Positions 47,107-55,928 are shown, counted from the first letter of the stretch. The stretch: DNA of 64,000 bases from Allosphingosinicella indica (GCF_900177405.1 NZ_LT840185.1:248001-312000), one strand, 5' to 3'. Translations and numbers: made by a program. The notes: generated from the letters alone by a model not told the origin.

Positions 47107-49353
47107 TCACCCCTCGATCCGGGAGAAATCGGCGACGCGGTGGACGGCTTTGCGCATCCGCGCGAGCAACGCGAGCCGCGCCTCGCGCTTGGCGGGATCG
47201 GGATCGTTGACCGTCACCTTGTCGAAGAAGGCATCGACCGGCCCACGGAGCGCGGCCAGCGCCGTCATCGCGCGCTCGAACTCCTCGTCCTTCACCGCCT
47301 GCGCGACCTTGGGCTCGGCGATGTCGAGCGCGTCGTCCAGATCGGATTCCTCTGCAAGCGGGCTGTAGGAGAAGCCCTTGTTCCGCCCGTTCTGGCCGCT
47401 CCACTCCTCCTTCTTGAGGATGTTGGCGGCGCGCTTGTAGCCTGCGAGGAGATCAGCGCCCTGCGGCGATTCGACGAAGGATTGCAGCGCCTTCACCCGC
47501 GCGATCATACGGACGATATCGTCCTCCGCCGCGCCATCTTCGCGGCCGAGCGCGAACACCGCGTCGATCAGATCGTGGCGGACGCCCGCCTCGCGCTGCT
47601 GCACCTTCAGGCGATCGGCGAAGAAATCGAGGATCGCCTCGGCGAGATCGTTCGCCTCTTCGATCACCTTGCCGCGCTCGAGATTGGGGGTCAGCGACGA
47701 CTTCCAGCGGACGACGACATGATCGCCGTGGCGGTAGGTGTAGGTGCCGACCTCGGCGGTGATGACATGCTCGTCGTCATCCTCGTCGAGCAGATCGGGG
47801 AAGCTGACCGACGACAGAGCACCGAGCCGCGATACGATGAGCAGCACCGCCGCCTGGACCAGCACGTCGCCCAGCGGCAGGCGCAGCCCAGCCTTGGTCA
47901 GCATCTGAAGCAGGCCGAGCGCGGCGCGGCGGAGCGCGAACGGATCGCGCGAGCCGGTAGGCTTCTCGCCGATCGAGAAGAAGGCGACGAGCGTGTCGAG
48001 GCGATCGGCGATGTTGACCGCCAGCGTCACCGGATCGGCAGGCACCGCGTCGCCCTGCCCCGCCGGCCGGTAATGATCGCGGACCGCACCCGCGATCGCC
48101 TCGCTCTTGCCCTGCGCGCGCGCGAGATAGCCGCCGAGCGTGCCCTGCAGTTCGGGAAACTCACCGACACTTTGCGTCAGGAGATCGGCCTTGGCGAGCC
48201 GCGCGGCGGCAGCGACCTCCGCCTTGTCGGCGCGAACGAATCGCTCTTGCACCAGCCATTCGGCGAGCTTCGCGACGCGCTCCACCTTGGCGGCGACGGT
48301 GCCGAGCTTTTCGTGGAAGACGATCTGGTCGAGCTTCTTCGCCTGCTCTTCGAGCGGCACCTTGAGATCATTCTCCCAGAAGAACTTGGCGTCGCTGAGC
48401 CGCGCCGAGAGCACCTTCTGGTTACCCGCGACGATCGCCGCGCCGCCATCCGACGCGTCGATATTCGCGGTGCAGACGAAGGCGGGCGCAAGCGCGCCGG
48501 CGGCGTCATTGACGGCAAAATACTTCTGATTGGTGCGCATGGTGAGCTGGATCACCTCGCGCGGCACGTCGAGGAAGGCCGGATCGAAGCGGCCGAGCAG
48601 CGGCACCGGCCATTCGGTGAGCCCCGCATTCTCGGCGAGCAGGCCCTCGTCGTCGACCAGCGCCAGCCCCGCGTCCGCGGCGGCCCTGGCGGCGCTCTCG
48701 GCGATGATCGCCCGGCGCTCGGCGGGATCGAGGATGACGTGGCAGGCGCGCAGCTTCTCGGCATAATCGCCCGCGCTGCCGATGGTGATCGGGCCCGGAT
48801 GGTGGAAGCGATGGCCGACGGTCGCGGCGCCCGAGCGGATGCCGGCGATCTCGAAATCGACGATCTCCTCGCCGAGCAGCGCGACGACGCCCTGCAGCGG
48901 GCGGACCCAGCGCAGGCTTTCGGTCGAGACGGATGCGGCGCCCCAGCGCATCGATTTTGGCCAGGGGAAAGCGCGGATGATCGCCGGGATGGCTTCGGCG
49001 AGGACGTCGGCGGTGCGGCGGCCTGGCTGATCGAGCGTCGCGAACCAGATGCCGTCGCGATCGACGAGCTGATCCTGCTTAAGGCCGGTCTTGCGGAGGA
49101 AGCCCTCCAGTGCCTGCGGCGGCGCCGAGGTGCGCGGCCCCTTCACTTCCTCGCTGACCGCCGCCGTCTCCAGCGGCAATCCGCGCGCGACGAGCGCGAG
49201 GCGGCGCGGCGTCGCCCAGGTCTCGACCGCTTCCGCCGCAAGGCCGGCATCCGCAAGCCGTTCGGCGAACAGGCGCGCGAGATCCGCCGACGCCTTCGCC
49301 TGCATCCGCGCCGGAATTTCCTCGGATCGCAGCTCAAGCAGGAAATCGGTCAC
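47107..49353 (-). CDS. glyS: Glycine-tRNA ligase, beta subunit
   Basis: Beta subunit of the bacterial-type alpha2beta2 glycyl-tRNA synthetase, 748 residues, somewhat longer than in E. coli. It begins TDFLLELRSEEIPARM as usual, contains WATPRRLALVARGLP, LTEWPVPLLGRFD, FVCTANID, and an HD-domain-like middle with KADLLTQSVGEFPELQGTLG, plus the C-terminal anticodon-binding part with RVKALQSF. The GTG start overlaps the stop of the DUF559 gene (GTGA); thus the chain glyQ, nuclease, glyS is translated in close coupling. Confidence 0.96.
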   Translation of the reverse strand: MTDFLLELRSEEIPARMQAKASADLARLFAERLADAGLAAEAVETWATPRRLALVARGLPLETAAVSEEVKGPRTSAPPQALEGFLRKTGLKQDQLVDRDGIWFATLDQPGRRTADVLAEAIPAIIRAFPWPKSMRWGAASVSTESLRWVRPLQGVVALLGEEIVDFEIAGIRSGAATVGHRFHHPGPITIGSAGDYAEKLRACHVILDPAERRAIIAESAARAAADAGLALVDDEGLLAENAGLTEWPVPLLGRFDPAFLDVPREVIQLTMRTNQKYFAVNDAAGALAPAFVCTANIDASDGGAAIVAGNQKVLSARLSDAKFFWENDLKVPLEEQAKKLDQIVFHEKLGTVAAKVERVAKLAEWLVQERFVRADKAEVAAAARLAKADLLTQSVGEFPELQGTLGGYLARAQGKSEAIAGAVRDHYRPAGQGDAVPADPVTLAVNIADRLDTLVAFFSIGEKPTGSRDPFALRRAALGLLQMLTKAGLRLPLGDVLVQAAVLLIVSRLGALSSVSFPDLLDEDDDEHVITAEVGTYTYRHGDHVVVRWKSSLTPNLERGKVIEEANDLAEAILDFFADRLKVQQREAGVRHDLIDAVFALGREDGAAEDDIVRMIARVKALQSFVESPQGADLLAGYKRAANILKKEEWSGQNGRNKGFSYSPLAEESDLDDALDIAEPKVAQAVKDEEFERAMTALAALRGPVDAFFDKVTVNDPDPAKREARLALLARMRKAVHRVADFSRIEG

Positions 49354-49817
49354 GCCAGATCCTCCCCGGCACGGGGAGGGGGACCAGCCGCAGCCTGGTG
49401 GAGGGGGTTCTCCGCCTCCGCTATGACCCCGCAGATCACGCTGTCGATGTCACGCAGCACATCCGATGCATTGATATGCAGTATGCGATAGCCGTTTTGT
49501 TTCAGAAACATGTCCCGCCTGTCATCATGGGCGGGGCGATCACCCCAGTCATGTGCTTCGCCGTCGATTTCGACGACGAGCTTCACCGCGAGGCAACAAA
49601 AGTCGGCGATATAAGGGCCGATTGGGTGCTGCCTCCGAAAGCGATGGCCGGTGGCGCTGTCGCGCAGGCGTTGCCACAACAGCACTTCCGGCAAGCTCAT
49701 TTCACGGCGCAAGTCCCGAGCTTGGTAAGTTTCCCGGCGCCGGAGCGGCGATACGCCCCCTCCACCACGCTTCGCGCGGTCCCCCTCCCCGTTCCGGGGA
49801 GGATTTGATTGCGCCAT
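49350..49817 (-). CDS. DUF559 endonuclease-domain protein bracketed by inverted repeats
   Basis: A 155-residue protein of the DUF559 family, whose fold is the PD-(D/E)XK / Vsr-like nuclease type. The core at residues about 30-135 shows LRREMSLPEVLLWQRLRD, RFRRQHPIGPYIADF (Asp72), VVEIDGEAHD (Glu83, Asp85) and RDMFLKQNGYRILHI, consistent with a nuclease active site. Residues about 5-21 and 137-153, of low complexity (GGGGV; AAAGPPPRAGED), are encoded by the flanking palindromic arms. The ATG overlaps the glyQ stop and its stop overlaps the glyS start, so it is placed exactly within the operon. Target and role are unknown; a DNA nuclease role is inferred. Confidence 0.82.
   Translation of the reverse strand: MAQSNPPRNGEGDRAKRGGGGVSPLRRRETYQARDLRREMSLPEVLLWQRLRDSATGHRFRRQHPIGPYIADFCCLAVKLVVEIDGEAHDWGDRPAHDDRRDMFLKQNGYRILHINASDVLRDIDSVICGVIAEAENPLHQAAAGPPPRAGEDLA
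49359..49407 (+). repeat. Family-1 palindromic arm, nuclease 3' side
   Basis: Reads ATCCTCCCCGG then ACGGGGAGGGGGACC and ends GGTGGAGGGGG. It encodes the C-terminal low-complexity residues of the DUF559 protein in reverse orientation. The first hairpin is CCTCCCCG with CGGGGAGG. Confidence 0.85.
49756..49804 (-). repeat. Family-1 palindromic arm, nuclease 5' side
   Basis: On the minus strand it reads ATCCTCCCCGG, A, ACGGGGAGGGGGACC... and ends GGTGGAGGGGG, differing from the other arm mostly in the short second hairpin. It encodes the N-terminal NPPRNGEGDRAKRGGGG-like stretch of the nuclease. Confidence 0.85.
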
Positions 49818-50686
49818 CACGCGGCCCACCCGTTCTTTTCCATCCACGCCTGGCAGCTTCCCTTGGCGAGATCGCGGACGCGGCCGATATAGGCCTGGCG
49901 CTCGGCGACCGAGATGACGCCGCGCGCCTGCAGCGTGTTGAAGATGTGGCTGGCCTTGATCGCCTGATCATAGGCCGGGAGCGGCAGCTTCGCCGCGATG
50001 CAGCGGCCGCATTCCTCGGCGGCGTCCTTGAACCAGCGGAACAAGGTGTCGGTGTTCGCCACCTCGAAGTTCCAGGTGCTGAACTGGCGCTCATTTTCCT
50101 GGAAGACGTCGCCATAGGTCACGCCCTCGTCGTTGAAGGCGAGATCGTAGACGCTGTCGACGCCCTGGATGTACATCGCCAGCCGCTCGAGCCCGTAGGT
50201 GAGTTCGCCCGCGACGGGCTTGCAGTCGAAGCCGCCGACCTGCTGGAAATAGGTGAATTGCGTCACTTCCATGCCGTCGCACCAGACTTCCCAGCCGAGG
50301 CCCCAGGCGCCGAGCGTCGGGCTTTCCCAATCGTCCTCGACGAAGCGGATGTCGTGGAGCAAGGGATCGATGCCGATCGCGGCGAGGCTGCCGAGGTAGA
50401 GGTCCTGGAGGTCCGCAGGGCTGGGCTTCAGGATCACCTGATATTGGTAATAATGGCCGAGCCGATTGGGGTTTTCGCCATAGCGGCCGTCGGTCGGGCG
50501 GCGGCTGGGCTGGACATAGGCGGCCTTCCACGGATCGGGGCCGAGCGCGCGCAAGGTGGTCGCGGGATGGAAAGTGCCCGCGCCCATCTCCATGTCATAG
50601 GGCTGGAGGATGACGCAGCCTCTGTCGCTCCAATAATCGTGGAGCGTCAGGATCAGGCGCTGAAAGCTTAAAGGTTTGGCTGCCAA
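49817..50686 (-). CDS. glyQ: Glycine-tRNA ligase, alpha subunit
   Basis: Alpha subunit of glycyl-tRNA synthetase, about 289 residues. It contains [19 protein letters not shown] near the start, [63 protein letters not shown] and [18 protein letters not shown]. There is no ATG before the conserved N-terminus; the TTG at 50686 gives a length in line with the 300-residue family, and a TTG at 50770 would add an uninformative leader. Its TGA overlaps the DUF559 ATG. Confidence 0.93.
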   Translation of the reverse strand: MAAKPLSFQRLILTLHDYWSDRGCVILQPYDMEMGAGTFHPATTLRALGPDPWKAAYVQPSRRPTDGRYGENPNRLGHYYQYQVILKPSPADLQDLYLGSLAAIGIDPLLHDIRFVEDDWESPTLGAWGLGWEVWCDGMEVTQFTYFQQVGGFDCKPVAGELTYGLERLAMYIQGVDSVYDLAFNDEGVTYGDVFQENERQFSTWNFEVANTDTLFRWFKDAAEECGRCIAAKLPLPAYDQAIKASHIFNTLQARGVISVAERQAYIGRVRDLAKGSCQAWMEKNGWAA

Positions 50687-50808
50687 GGTTGCGCACCGCC
50701 GGGAGTGAGAGGGCAAGCCGCTTTGGCGCAATGCAGCATCGCCGGTCAAGCAAGCTGGCGTTAAGGGCAATGACGCCAGTTCGCCGGCGCAAAGGATGAG
50801 GATTGTTC

Positions 50809-51720
50809 ATGCGGTTGATCGATCGGGTTTCGCTCCACTGGAAGAAGGCGGTCGCCGCCGCGGCGGCGCTGGCGCTCCCGGGCTGCGCAACAGTGGATGC
50901 GCGCCATGCCGCCGCCGACCACCCGCGCCCGGCGATGTGGAAGCTCGCCGATGAAGACACGACGATCTACCTGCTCGGCACGATCCACCTGCTGCCGCCG
51001 GGCTATCAGTGGCGCACCGCGGCGATCGATGCGGCGGTGAAGCAGTCCGACGAGCTGGTCGTCGAGGTCGTGCCCGACAAGGATGCGACGCGGATGGCGC
51101 GGCAGATAATGTCGGTGGGCGTCGACGGCAGCCTTCCGCCGCTGCTCGAGCGCGTACCCGCAGACAAGCGCGAGACGCTGCGCGCGCACATGGCGCAGGC
51201 AAAGATGCCCGAGGGCTCGCTCGACAAGCTCAAGACCTGGGCGGCGGCGCTGGCGCTGGTCTCGCGCTCGTTCAAGGACATGGGGTTCGAGGCGGATGCC
51301 GGCGTCGAACGCGGGCTGACCGCCGATTATGCGGGCAAAAAGGTGAGCGGGCTGGAGACCGCCGAGCAGCAGTTTGGCTTCTTCGACAAGCTGAGCGAGG
51401 ACGCGCAACGCGCCTTCCTCACCGCGACGCTCGACGATCCCGCCGCGGCGAAGGACCAGTTCCACGAGATGCTGGCGGCGTGGACGCGCGGCGACGTCGC
51501 GGGGATCGCGAAGAGCTTCAACAGCGACACCTCGCTCTCGCCGGAGCTGCGCGAAGTGCTGCTGACGGAGCGCAACGCGAATTGGGCCGGCTGGCTGCAA
51601 AAGCGGCTCGACGAACCCGGCACGGTGCTGGTCGCGGTCGGCGCCGGCCACCTTGCCGGGCCGGAATCGGTACAAAAGATGCTGAAGGAGCGCGGCCTGA
51701 AGGTCGAGCGCGTGCAGTAG
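50809..51720 (+). CDS. TraB/GumN-family protein
   Basis: A 303-residue exported protein of the TraB/GumN (PF01963) family. It has an N-terminal hydrophobic stretch and lipobox-like LALPGC, then [15 protein letters not shown] with the GTIH motif, [11 protein letters not shown], and near the end the [18 protein letters not shown] motif with the GxGH pair typical of the family. Members are proposed membrane-linked proteases or hydrolases; the activity here is not shown. AAGGATGAGGA upstream supports the ATG at 50809. A palindromic repeat directly follows its stop. Confidence 0.88.
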   Translation: MRLIDRVSLHWKKAVAAAAALALPGCATVDARHAAADHPRPAMWKLADEDTTIYLLGTIHLLPPGYQWRTAAIDAAVKQSDELVVEVVPDKDATRMARQIMSVGVDGSLPPLLERVPADKRETLRAHMAQAKMPEGSLDKLKTWAAALALVSRSFKDMGFEADAGVERGLTADYAGKKVSGLETAEQQFGFFDKLSEDAQRAFLTATLDDPAAAKDQFHEMLAAWTRGDVAGIAKSFNSDTSLSPELREVLLTERNANWAGWLQKRLDEPGTVLVAVGAGHLAGPESVQKMLKERGLKVERVQ

Positions 51721-51723
51721 TAA

Positions 51724-51849
51724 GTCCTCCCCGGGCGCTGCCCGGGGAGGGGGACCGTCCGCAGGACGGTGGAGGGGCATTACGGACTCGGCATACCCCT
51801 CCACCGTGCTTCGCATGGTCCCCCTCCCCTGCGTTTCGCAGGGGAGGAT
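51724..51849. repeat. Solo family-1 palindromic element without a gene
   Basis: Left arm 51724-51777 and right arm 51796-51849 are inverted with an 18-base centre. The left arm reads GTCCTCCCCGGG, then a hairpin loop, GGGGAGGGGGACCGTCC and GGTGGAGGGG; the right arm mirrors it, with ACCCCTCCACCG and TCCCCCTCCCCT. This has the same plan as the arms around the DUF559 gene (CCTCCCC, GGGGAGGGGGACC, GGTGGAGGGG). It lies between a TraB gene and a convergent small membrane gene. Confidence 0.85.
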
Positions 51850-51853
51850 TTAT

Positions 51854-52066
51854 TTAGCGCCGGCGGAGCCCGTATCGAATGCCGAACGCGCCAAGAGTCG
51901 CGAGCACTGCCCCCGCGATCGCCCAGCCGGGATTAAAGCCTTCGATTGTCTCGCAATCGCCGACGCAGGCGATCGGCTCGATGCGGACGAGGCCGAGGCC
52001 CTGCACCAGCCACAGCCCGCCCAGCAGCAGCGCCAGCACGCCCAGGATCAGTATAGCGATGCGCAT
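51854..52066 (-). CDS. Small two-helix membrane protein
   Basis: A 70-residue hypothetical protein with two membrane segments ([21 protein letters not shown] and [20 protein letters not shown]), a short loop containing two cysteines ([13 protein letters not shown]), and a basic end (RRR). A GGTGAGGGG box lies before the ATG. Its stop is next to the solo palindromic repeat. It is divergent from rplY with a 159-base gap that holds the rplY promoter. No known family function. Confidence 0.7.
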   Translation of the reverse strand: MRIAILILGVLALLLGGLWLVQGLGLVRIEPIACVGDCETIEGFNPGWAIAGAVLATLGAFGIRYGLRRR

Positions 52067-52225
52067 TGTCGTCCCCTCACCTTGCGCGACGGCGGTAGCA
52101 TGTGCCGCGCGCGGCCGCCACGTGCCTTGCCCTTCGCGCCACCGTCGGCTATGCGCGCGCCTTCCCCGCTCATGGTCATCCCTGGAGGCGTGAGGCCGGG
52201 GCATATTCTATTGGAGAAACAAGCA

Positions 52226-52906
52226 ATGAGCGAACAGCTGACGCTGTCGGCCGAGCTGCGCGAAAAGGCAGGCAAGGGAGCCTCCCGCGCAATCCGCCGC
52301 GAGGGCCGCGTGCCCGCCGTGATCTACGGCAACAAGGAAGAGCCGCTGAGCATCCACGTCGAGGAAAAGGCGCTGGTGAAGGCGCTGCAGACCGGCCACT
52401 TCACGAACACCGTCGTGATGATCGACGCCAAGGGCAAGACCAGCCGGACGCTGCCGAAGGACGTGCAGTTCCACCCGGTGACCGACCGCCCGGTCCACGT
52501 CGATTTCCTGCGCATCTCGGCGCATTCGAAGGTGACCGTGGAAGTGCCGATCCGCTTCCTCAATGAAGACGAGGCGCCCGGCCTCAAGCGCGGCGGCGTG
52601 CTCAACACCGTCCGTCACGAGCTGGAAGTGATCTGCGACGCCTCGAACATCCCGAGCGAGATCGAGATCGATCTCACCGGCCTCGAGATCGGCGATTCGA
52701 TCCATATCTCCAACGTCACGCTGCCCAAGGGCGTCGAATCGGCGATCGACGATCGCGATTTCACGATCGCCACCGTGGTCGCGCCGTCGGCGATGAAGTC
52801 CGAGGAAGGCGAAGAAGCGGCTGAAGCCGGCGACGTCCCGACCGTGGGCGAGGACGAAGGCGAGGAAGCCGAGGGCGAGACGCCGGAAGGCGAAGCCCAG
52901 GGCTGA
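52226..52906 (+). CDS. rplY: 50S ribosomal protein L25/general stress protein Ctc (long form)
   Basis: 5S rRNA-binding protein, 226 residues, in the long CTC form with an N-terminal L25 domain ([47 protein letters not shown]) and a C-terminal TL5 beta domain ([37 protein letters not shown]). The tail is very acidic ([27 protein letters not shown]). A GGAGAAAC box precedes the ATG. It is followed by pth as in many alphaproteobacteria. Confidence 0.97.
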   Translation: MSEQLTLSAELREKAGKGASRAIRREGRVPAVIYGNKEEPLSIHVEEKALVKALQTGHFTNTVVMIDAKGKTSRTLPKDVQFHPVTDRPVHVDFLRISAHSKVTVEVPIRFLNEDEAPGLKRGGVLNTVRHELEVICDASNIPSEIEIDLTGLEIGDSIHISNVTLPKGVESAIDDRDFTIATVVAPSAMKSEEGEEAAEAGDVPTVGEDEGEEAEGETPEGEAQG

Positions 52907-53032
52907 TAGGTTCGCATGGCCCCGCTCGGGCGCTGGCTCGCATCGCTCTTCGGCGCAAAGCCAGTGGAGCTGCACGGCCAGCCGTCCGCAGCGGGGCCAG
53001 ACGCGGACGATAGTTTCGAGGAGGCGGCGCCC

Positions 53033-53602
53033 GTGCAGATCTGGGTCGGCCTCGGCAATCCCGGCGCGCAATATGCGATGCACCGGCACAATGTCGGCTT
53101 CATGGCGGTCGACGCCATCGCCGAAACGCACGGCTTCGAGCCGGTCAAGAAGGCTTTTCACGGCTGGGCGCAGCAGGGCCGCATCGGCGGCAACCGTATC
53201 CTGCTATTGAAACCGGCCACCTTCATGAACGAGAGCGGCCGCGCCGTCCGCGCAGCGCTGGATTTCTTCAAGCGAGAGACGGGCGACGTCACCGTCTTCC
53301 ATGACGAGCTCGATCTCGATCCTTTCCGCGTGAAGGTGAAGACCGGCGGCGGGACCGCCGGCCACAACGGCCTGCGCTCCACCGACGCGCATATCGGCGC
53401 CGATTTCCGCCGCGTCCGCATCGGCATCGGCCATCCCGGCAACAAGGCACGGGTGACCGGGCATGTCCTCGGCAATTACGCCAAGACCGAGGTCGACGAC
53501 CTCGCGGACATGCTGGGCGCGATCGCCGCCGAGGCGCCCTGGCTCGCCGACGGCGACGACGCGCGGTTCATGAACGAAGTCGCGCGGCGGCTGGCGGATT
53601 GA
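53033..53602 (+). CDS. pth: Peptidyl-tRNA hydrolase
   Basis: Recycles peptidyl-tRNA that drops off the ribosome. The 189 residues start with QIWVGLGNPGAQYAMHRHN (Asn9, catalytic His19), and show LLLKPATFMNESG, VFHDELDLDPFRVKVK and GGTAGHNGLRS. The GTG at 53033 is chosen for the strong AGGAGG seven bases upstream and for the normal length; a longer frame from an ATG at 52916 would add 39 residues with no family match (a WLASLFGAKPVELHG leader). Confidence 0.93.
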   Translation: MQIWVGLGNPGAQYAMHRHNVGFMAVDAIAETHGFEPVKKAFHGWAQQGRIGGNRILLLKPATFMNESGRAVRAALDFFKRETGDVTVFHDELDLDPFRVKVKTGGGTAGHNGLRSTDAHIGADFRRVRIGIGHPGNKARVTGHVLGNYAKTEVDDLADMLGAIAAEAPWLADGDDARFMNEVARRLAD

Positions 53603-53610
53603 CGCGCCCC

Positions 53611-53788
53611 CTTCTCCCCGGTGGGGGAGAAGGATAGCGCAGCTTGGCGCAACGCCCCCTAGCGGAGATTGGATGAGGGTCGCCTCGGCGCCGCGCGCTC
53701 GCTTGTGCGAGCGCTCACCCCTCACCCAGCTCCGACTAGGCTCGCTACGCTCACCAAGTCTCCGCAACCCTCCCCCTCGAGGGGAGAG
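53611..53788. repeat. Palindromic repeat between pth and the glutathione transferase gene
   Basis: Outer hairpins CTTCTCCCC with GGGGGAGAAG on the left and CCTCCCCCTCGAGGGGAGAGG on the right, with inner GGATGAGGGT facing ACCCCTCACCC, and TAGCGGAGATTGG facing a reverse copy in CCAAGTCTCCGC. It is built on the same two-hairpin-per-arm plan as the other elements but from a different consensus. Confidence 0.75.
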
Positions 53789-53793
53789 GGAAA

Positions 53794-54498
53794 TTAGGCC
53801 TTCTTAGGAATCTCCAGCCCGCGTTGCACTGCCGGCCGCGCAAGGCCGCGGTCGAGCCAGGCGGGAACGTTCTTCAGCGCGTCATAGTCTACCAGCTCGC
53901 GGGCGCCATAGAAGGTGATGAGGTTGCGCACCCAGCCGAGCGTCGCGATGTCGGCGATCGTGTAATCGTCGCCCATGATCCAGTCGCGGCCTTCCAGCCG
54001 CCGGTCGAGCACGCCGAGCAGGCGCTTGGCCTCGGCGACGTAGCGGTCACGCGGCCGCTTGTCCTCGAAGTCCTTGCCCGCGAACTTGTTGAAGAAGCCG
54101 ACCTGCCCGAACATGGGGCCGATCCCGCCCATCTGGAACATCACCCACTGGATCGTCTCATAGCGGCGCGCCGGATCGGCGGGCAGGAACTGCCCGGTCT
54201 TCTCGCCAAGATAGATCAGGATCGCGCCCGATTCGAAAAGTCCCAGCGGCTGGCCGCCGGGCCCGTCGGGATCGAGGATCGCCGGGATCTTGCCGTTGGG
54301 ATTGAGCGACAGGAAAGCATCGTCGTGGCTCTCATTCTCGGTGATGTCGACGAGATGCGCCTCATAGGGCAGCCCCGTCTCCTCCAGCATGATCGACACC
54401 TTCACGCCGTTGGGCGTGTTCAGCGAATAGAGCTGGAGCCGGTCCGAATGCTTCGCCGGCCAGCGCCGCGTGATCGGAAAAGCGGAAAGATCGGCCAT
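53794..54498 (-). CDS. Glutathione S-transferase family protein (YghU/YfcG type)
   Basis: A 234-residue Nu-class GST-like protein with thioredoxin-type N-terminus (LYSLNTPNGVKVSIMLEETGLPYEAHL), a typical SLNPNGKIPAILDPDG segment and a C-terminal helical domain with AEAKRLLGVLDRRLEG and YTIADIATLGWVRN. The family includes glutathione-dependent disulfide-bond oxidoreductases. A GAGGAG box lies upstream of the start. It is flanked by palindromes on both sides. Substrate unknown. Confidence 0.9.
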   Translation of the reverse strand: MADLSAFPITRRWPAKHSDRLQLYSLNTPNGVKVSIMLEETGLPYEAHLVDITENESHDDAFLSLNPNGKIPAILDPDGPGGQPLGLFESGAILIYLGEKTGQFLPADPARRYETIQWVMFQMGGIGPMFGQVGFFNKFAGKDFEDKRPRDRYVAEAKRLLGVLDRRLEGRDWIMGDDYTIADIATLGWVRNLITFYGARELVDYDALKNVPAWLDRGLARPAVQRGLEIPKKA

Positions 54499-54610
54499 GA
54501 AGCTGCTCCTCGGAATGCGTAGCGTGCCGCCCAATTGGGAAGCGCAGCGACACTTTTGAAGGCCGCACTGGCAAGCCGCGCCGCCAGCCGCTATCGGGCT
54601 GCTCGAATTG

Positions 54611-54726
54611 GCCCTCTCCCGCTTGCGGGAGAGGGTTGGGTGAGGGTCAGGTGTGAGCAAAGGGTGCGGTGCCGGCAGGCCAGCACACACCCTCTCCCCG
54701 ACCCTCTCCCGCAAGCGGGAGAGGGA
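54611..54726. repeat. Palindromic repeat overlying the ychF ribosome-binding site
   Basis: Left GCCCTCTCCCGCTTGCGGGAG and right CCTCTCCCGCAAGCGGGAG are each hairpins, with GGTTGGGTGAGGGTCAGGTGT facing ACACACCCTCTCCCCGACC. The right-hand end, GCGGGAGAGGGA at about 54715-54726, is a Shine-Dalgarno-like run three bases from the ychF start codon. Confidence 0.85.
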
Positions 54727-54728
54727 GT

Positions 54729-55829
54729 TTGGGTTTTCGTTGCGGTATCGTGGGGCTGCCGAATGTCGGCAAGTCCACCCTGTTCAATGCGCTGACGGAG
54801 ACGGCGGCGGCGCAGGCGGCCAATTACCCCTTCTGCACGATCGAGCCCAACGTCGGCCGCGTCGCAGTGCCCGATCCGCGGCTGCAGACCATCGCCAAGA
54901 TCGGCAAGTCCGCGCAGGTTATCGAGACCCAGCTCGAATTCGTCGACATCGCCGGGCTGGTGCGCGGCGCTAGCAAGGGCGAAGGGCTCGGCAACCAGTT
55001 CCTGGGCAACATCCGCGAGGTGGATGCGATCGTTCATGTGCTGCGCTGCTTCGAGGGCGGCGACGTGACACACGTCGAGGGCAAGGTCGATCCGATCGCG
55101 GATGCGGAGACGGTGGAAACCGAGCTGATGCTCGCCGATCTCGAAAGCCTCGAGAAGCGCGTCCCAGCGCTCGTCAAGAAGGCGCAGCAGGGTGACAAGG
55201 AAGCCAAGATCCAGGCGAGCGTGCTGGGCCAGGCGCTCGACCTGCTGCGCGATTCCAAGCCCGCGCGGCTGACCGAGCCGAAAGACGAGGAAGAGCGCAA
55301 GGCGCTCGACCGCGCACAACTCCTCACTGCCAAGCCGGTGCTCTACGTCTGCAATGTCGACGAGGGCGACGCGGCGGGCGGCAATGCGCACAGCGCGCGG
55401 GTGTTCGAAAAGGCGGCGGCGGACGGCGCCAAGGCGGTGGTCATCTCCGCCGCGATCGAGGCGGAAATCGCGACGATGCCGATGGAGGATCGCAAGGATT
55501 TTCTCGGCGATCTCGGGCTCGAGGAAACCGGCCTCGCGCGAATCATCCGCGCCGGCTACGATCTCCTCCATCTCATCACCTTCTTCACCGTAGGCCCCAA
55601 GGAAGCGCGCGCCTGGACGGTGGAAAAGGGATCGAAGGCGCCCCAGGCCGCGGGCGCGATCCATTCCGACTTCGAACGCGGATTCATCCGCGCCGAGACG
55701 ATCGCCTATGACGATTTCGTCGCCAGCGGCGGCGAGGCAGGCGCGCGCGATGCCGGCAAGCTCCGCTCCGAAGGCAAGGACTATGTCACCCGCGACGGCG
55801 ACATCATGCTGTTCCGCTTCAACGTGTAG
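54729..55829 (+). CDS. ychF: YchF, ribosome-associated GTPase/ATPase
   Basis: Obg-family P-loop protein (366 aa) with ATPase activity. G1 is [19 protein letters not shown]3 [16 protein letters not shown], the NVDEG segment replaces the usual NKxD, and the TGS domain is at the C-terminus (about 282-364) with [16 protein letters not shown]. It starts at a TTG encoding the usual first residue of [11 protein letters not shown], directly after a palindrome, so the repeat supplies its ribosome-binding site. An in-frame ATG at 54669 inside the palindrome would add 20 residues of repeat-derived sequence. Confidence 0.95.
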   Translation: MGFRCGIVGLPNVGKSTLFNALTETAAAQAANYPFCTIEPNVGRVAVPDPRLQTIAKIGKSAQVIETQLEFVDIAGLVRGASKGEGLGNQFLGNIREVDAIVHVLRCFEGGDVTHVEGKVDPIADAETVETELMLADLESLEKRVPALVKKAQQGDKEAKIQASVLGQALDLLRDSKPARLTEPKDEEERKALDRAQLLTAKPVLYVCNVDEGDAAGGNAHSARVFEKAAADGAKAVVISAAIEAEIATMPMEDRKDFLGDLGLEETGLARIIRAGYDLLHLITFFTVGPKEARAWTVEKGSKAPQAAGAIHSDFERGFIRAETIAYDDFVASGGEAGARDAGKLRSEGKDYVTRDGDIMLFRFNV

Positions 55830-55836
55830 CCACTAT

Positions 55837-55928
55837 CGTCATTGCGAGCGGAGCGACGCAATCCAGCGGCCTTCGCGCGCCGCCAGGTCCGTAATGGATT
55901 GCTTCGTCGCTGCGCTCCTCGCAATGAT
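55837..55928. repeat. Palindromic repeat, GTCATTGCGAGC family, copy B
   Basis: Ends CGTCATTGCGAGCGGAGCG and CTCCTCGCAATGAT, with CGACGCAATCCAGC on the left and TGGATTGCTTCGTCG on the right. It shares the pattern of the copy at 22528-22607. It lies between ychF and a MaoC gene, just after the ychF stop. Confidence 0.85.

Larger units (their letters stand above)
49359..49804. mobile_element. Candidate element: DUF559 nuclease gene between inverted 49-base arms
   Basis: The arms at 49359-49407 (plus) and 49756-49804 (minus) match over 49 bases in inverted orientation: ATCCTCCCCGG, one variable base, ACGGGGAGGGGGACC, a variable hairpin of about ten bases, then GGTGGAGGGGG. Each arm can fold into two hairpins. 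The nuclease coding region runs across both. The unit sits between glyQ and glyS, which are adjacent in most bacteria. An arm pair without the gene occurs at 51724-51849. Mobility is inferred; no target duplication is identified. Confidence 0.55.

Noticed and set aside
52916-53032. N-terminal extension of pth from ATG 52916
   Set aside because: No family match in the 39 extra residues and a strong AGGAGG before GTG 53033; kept as an alternative only.
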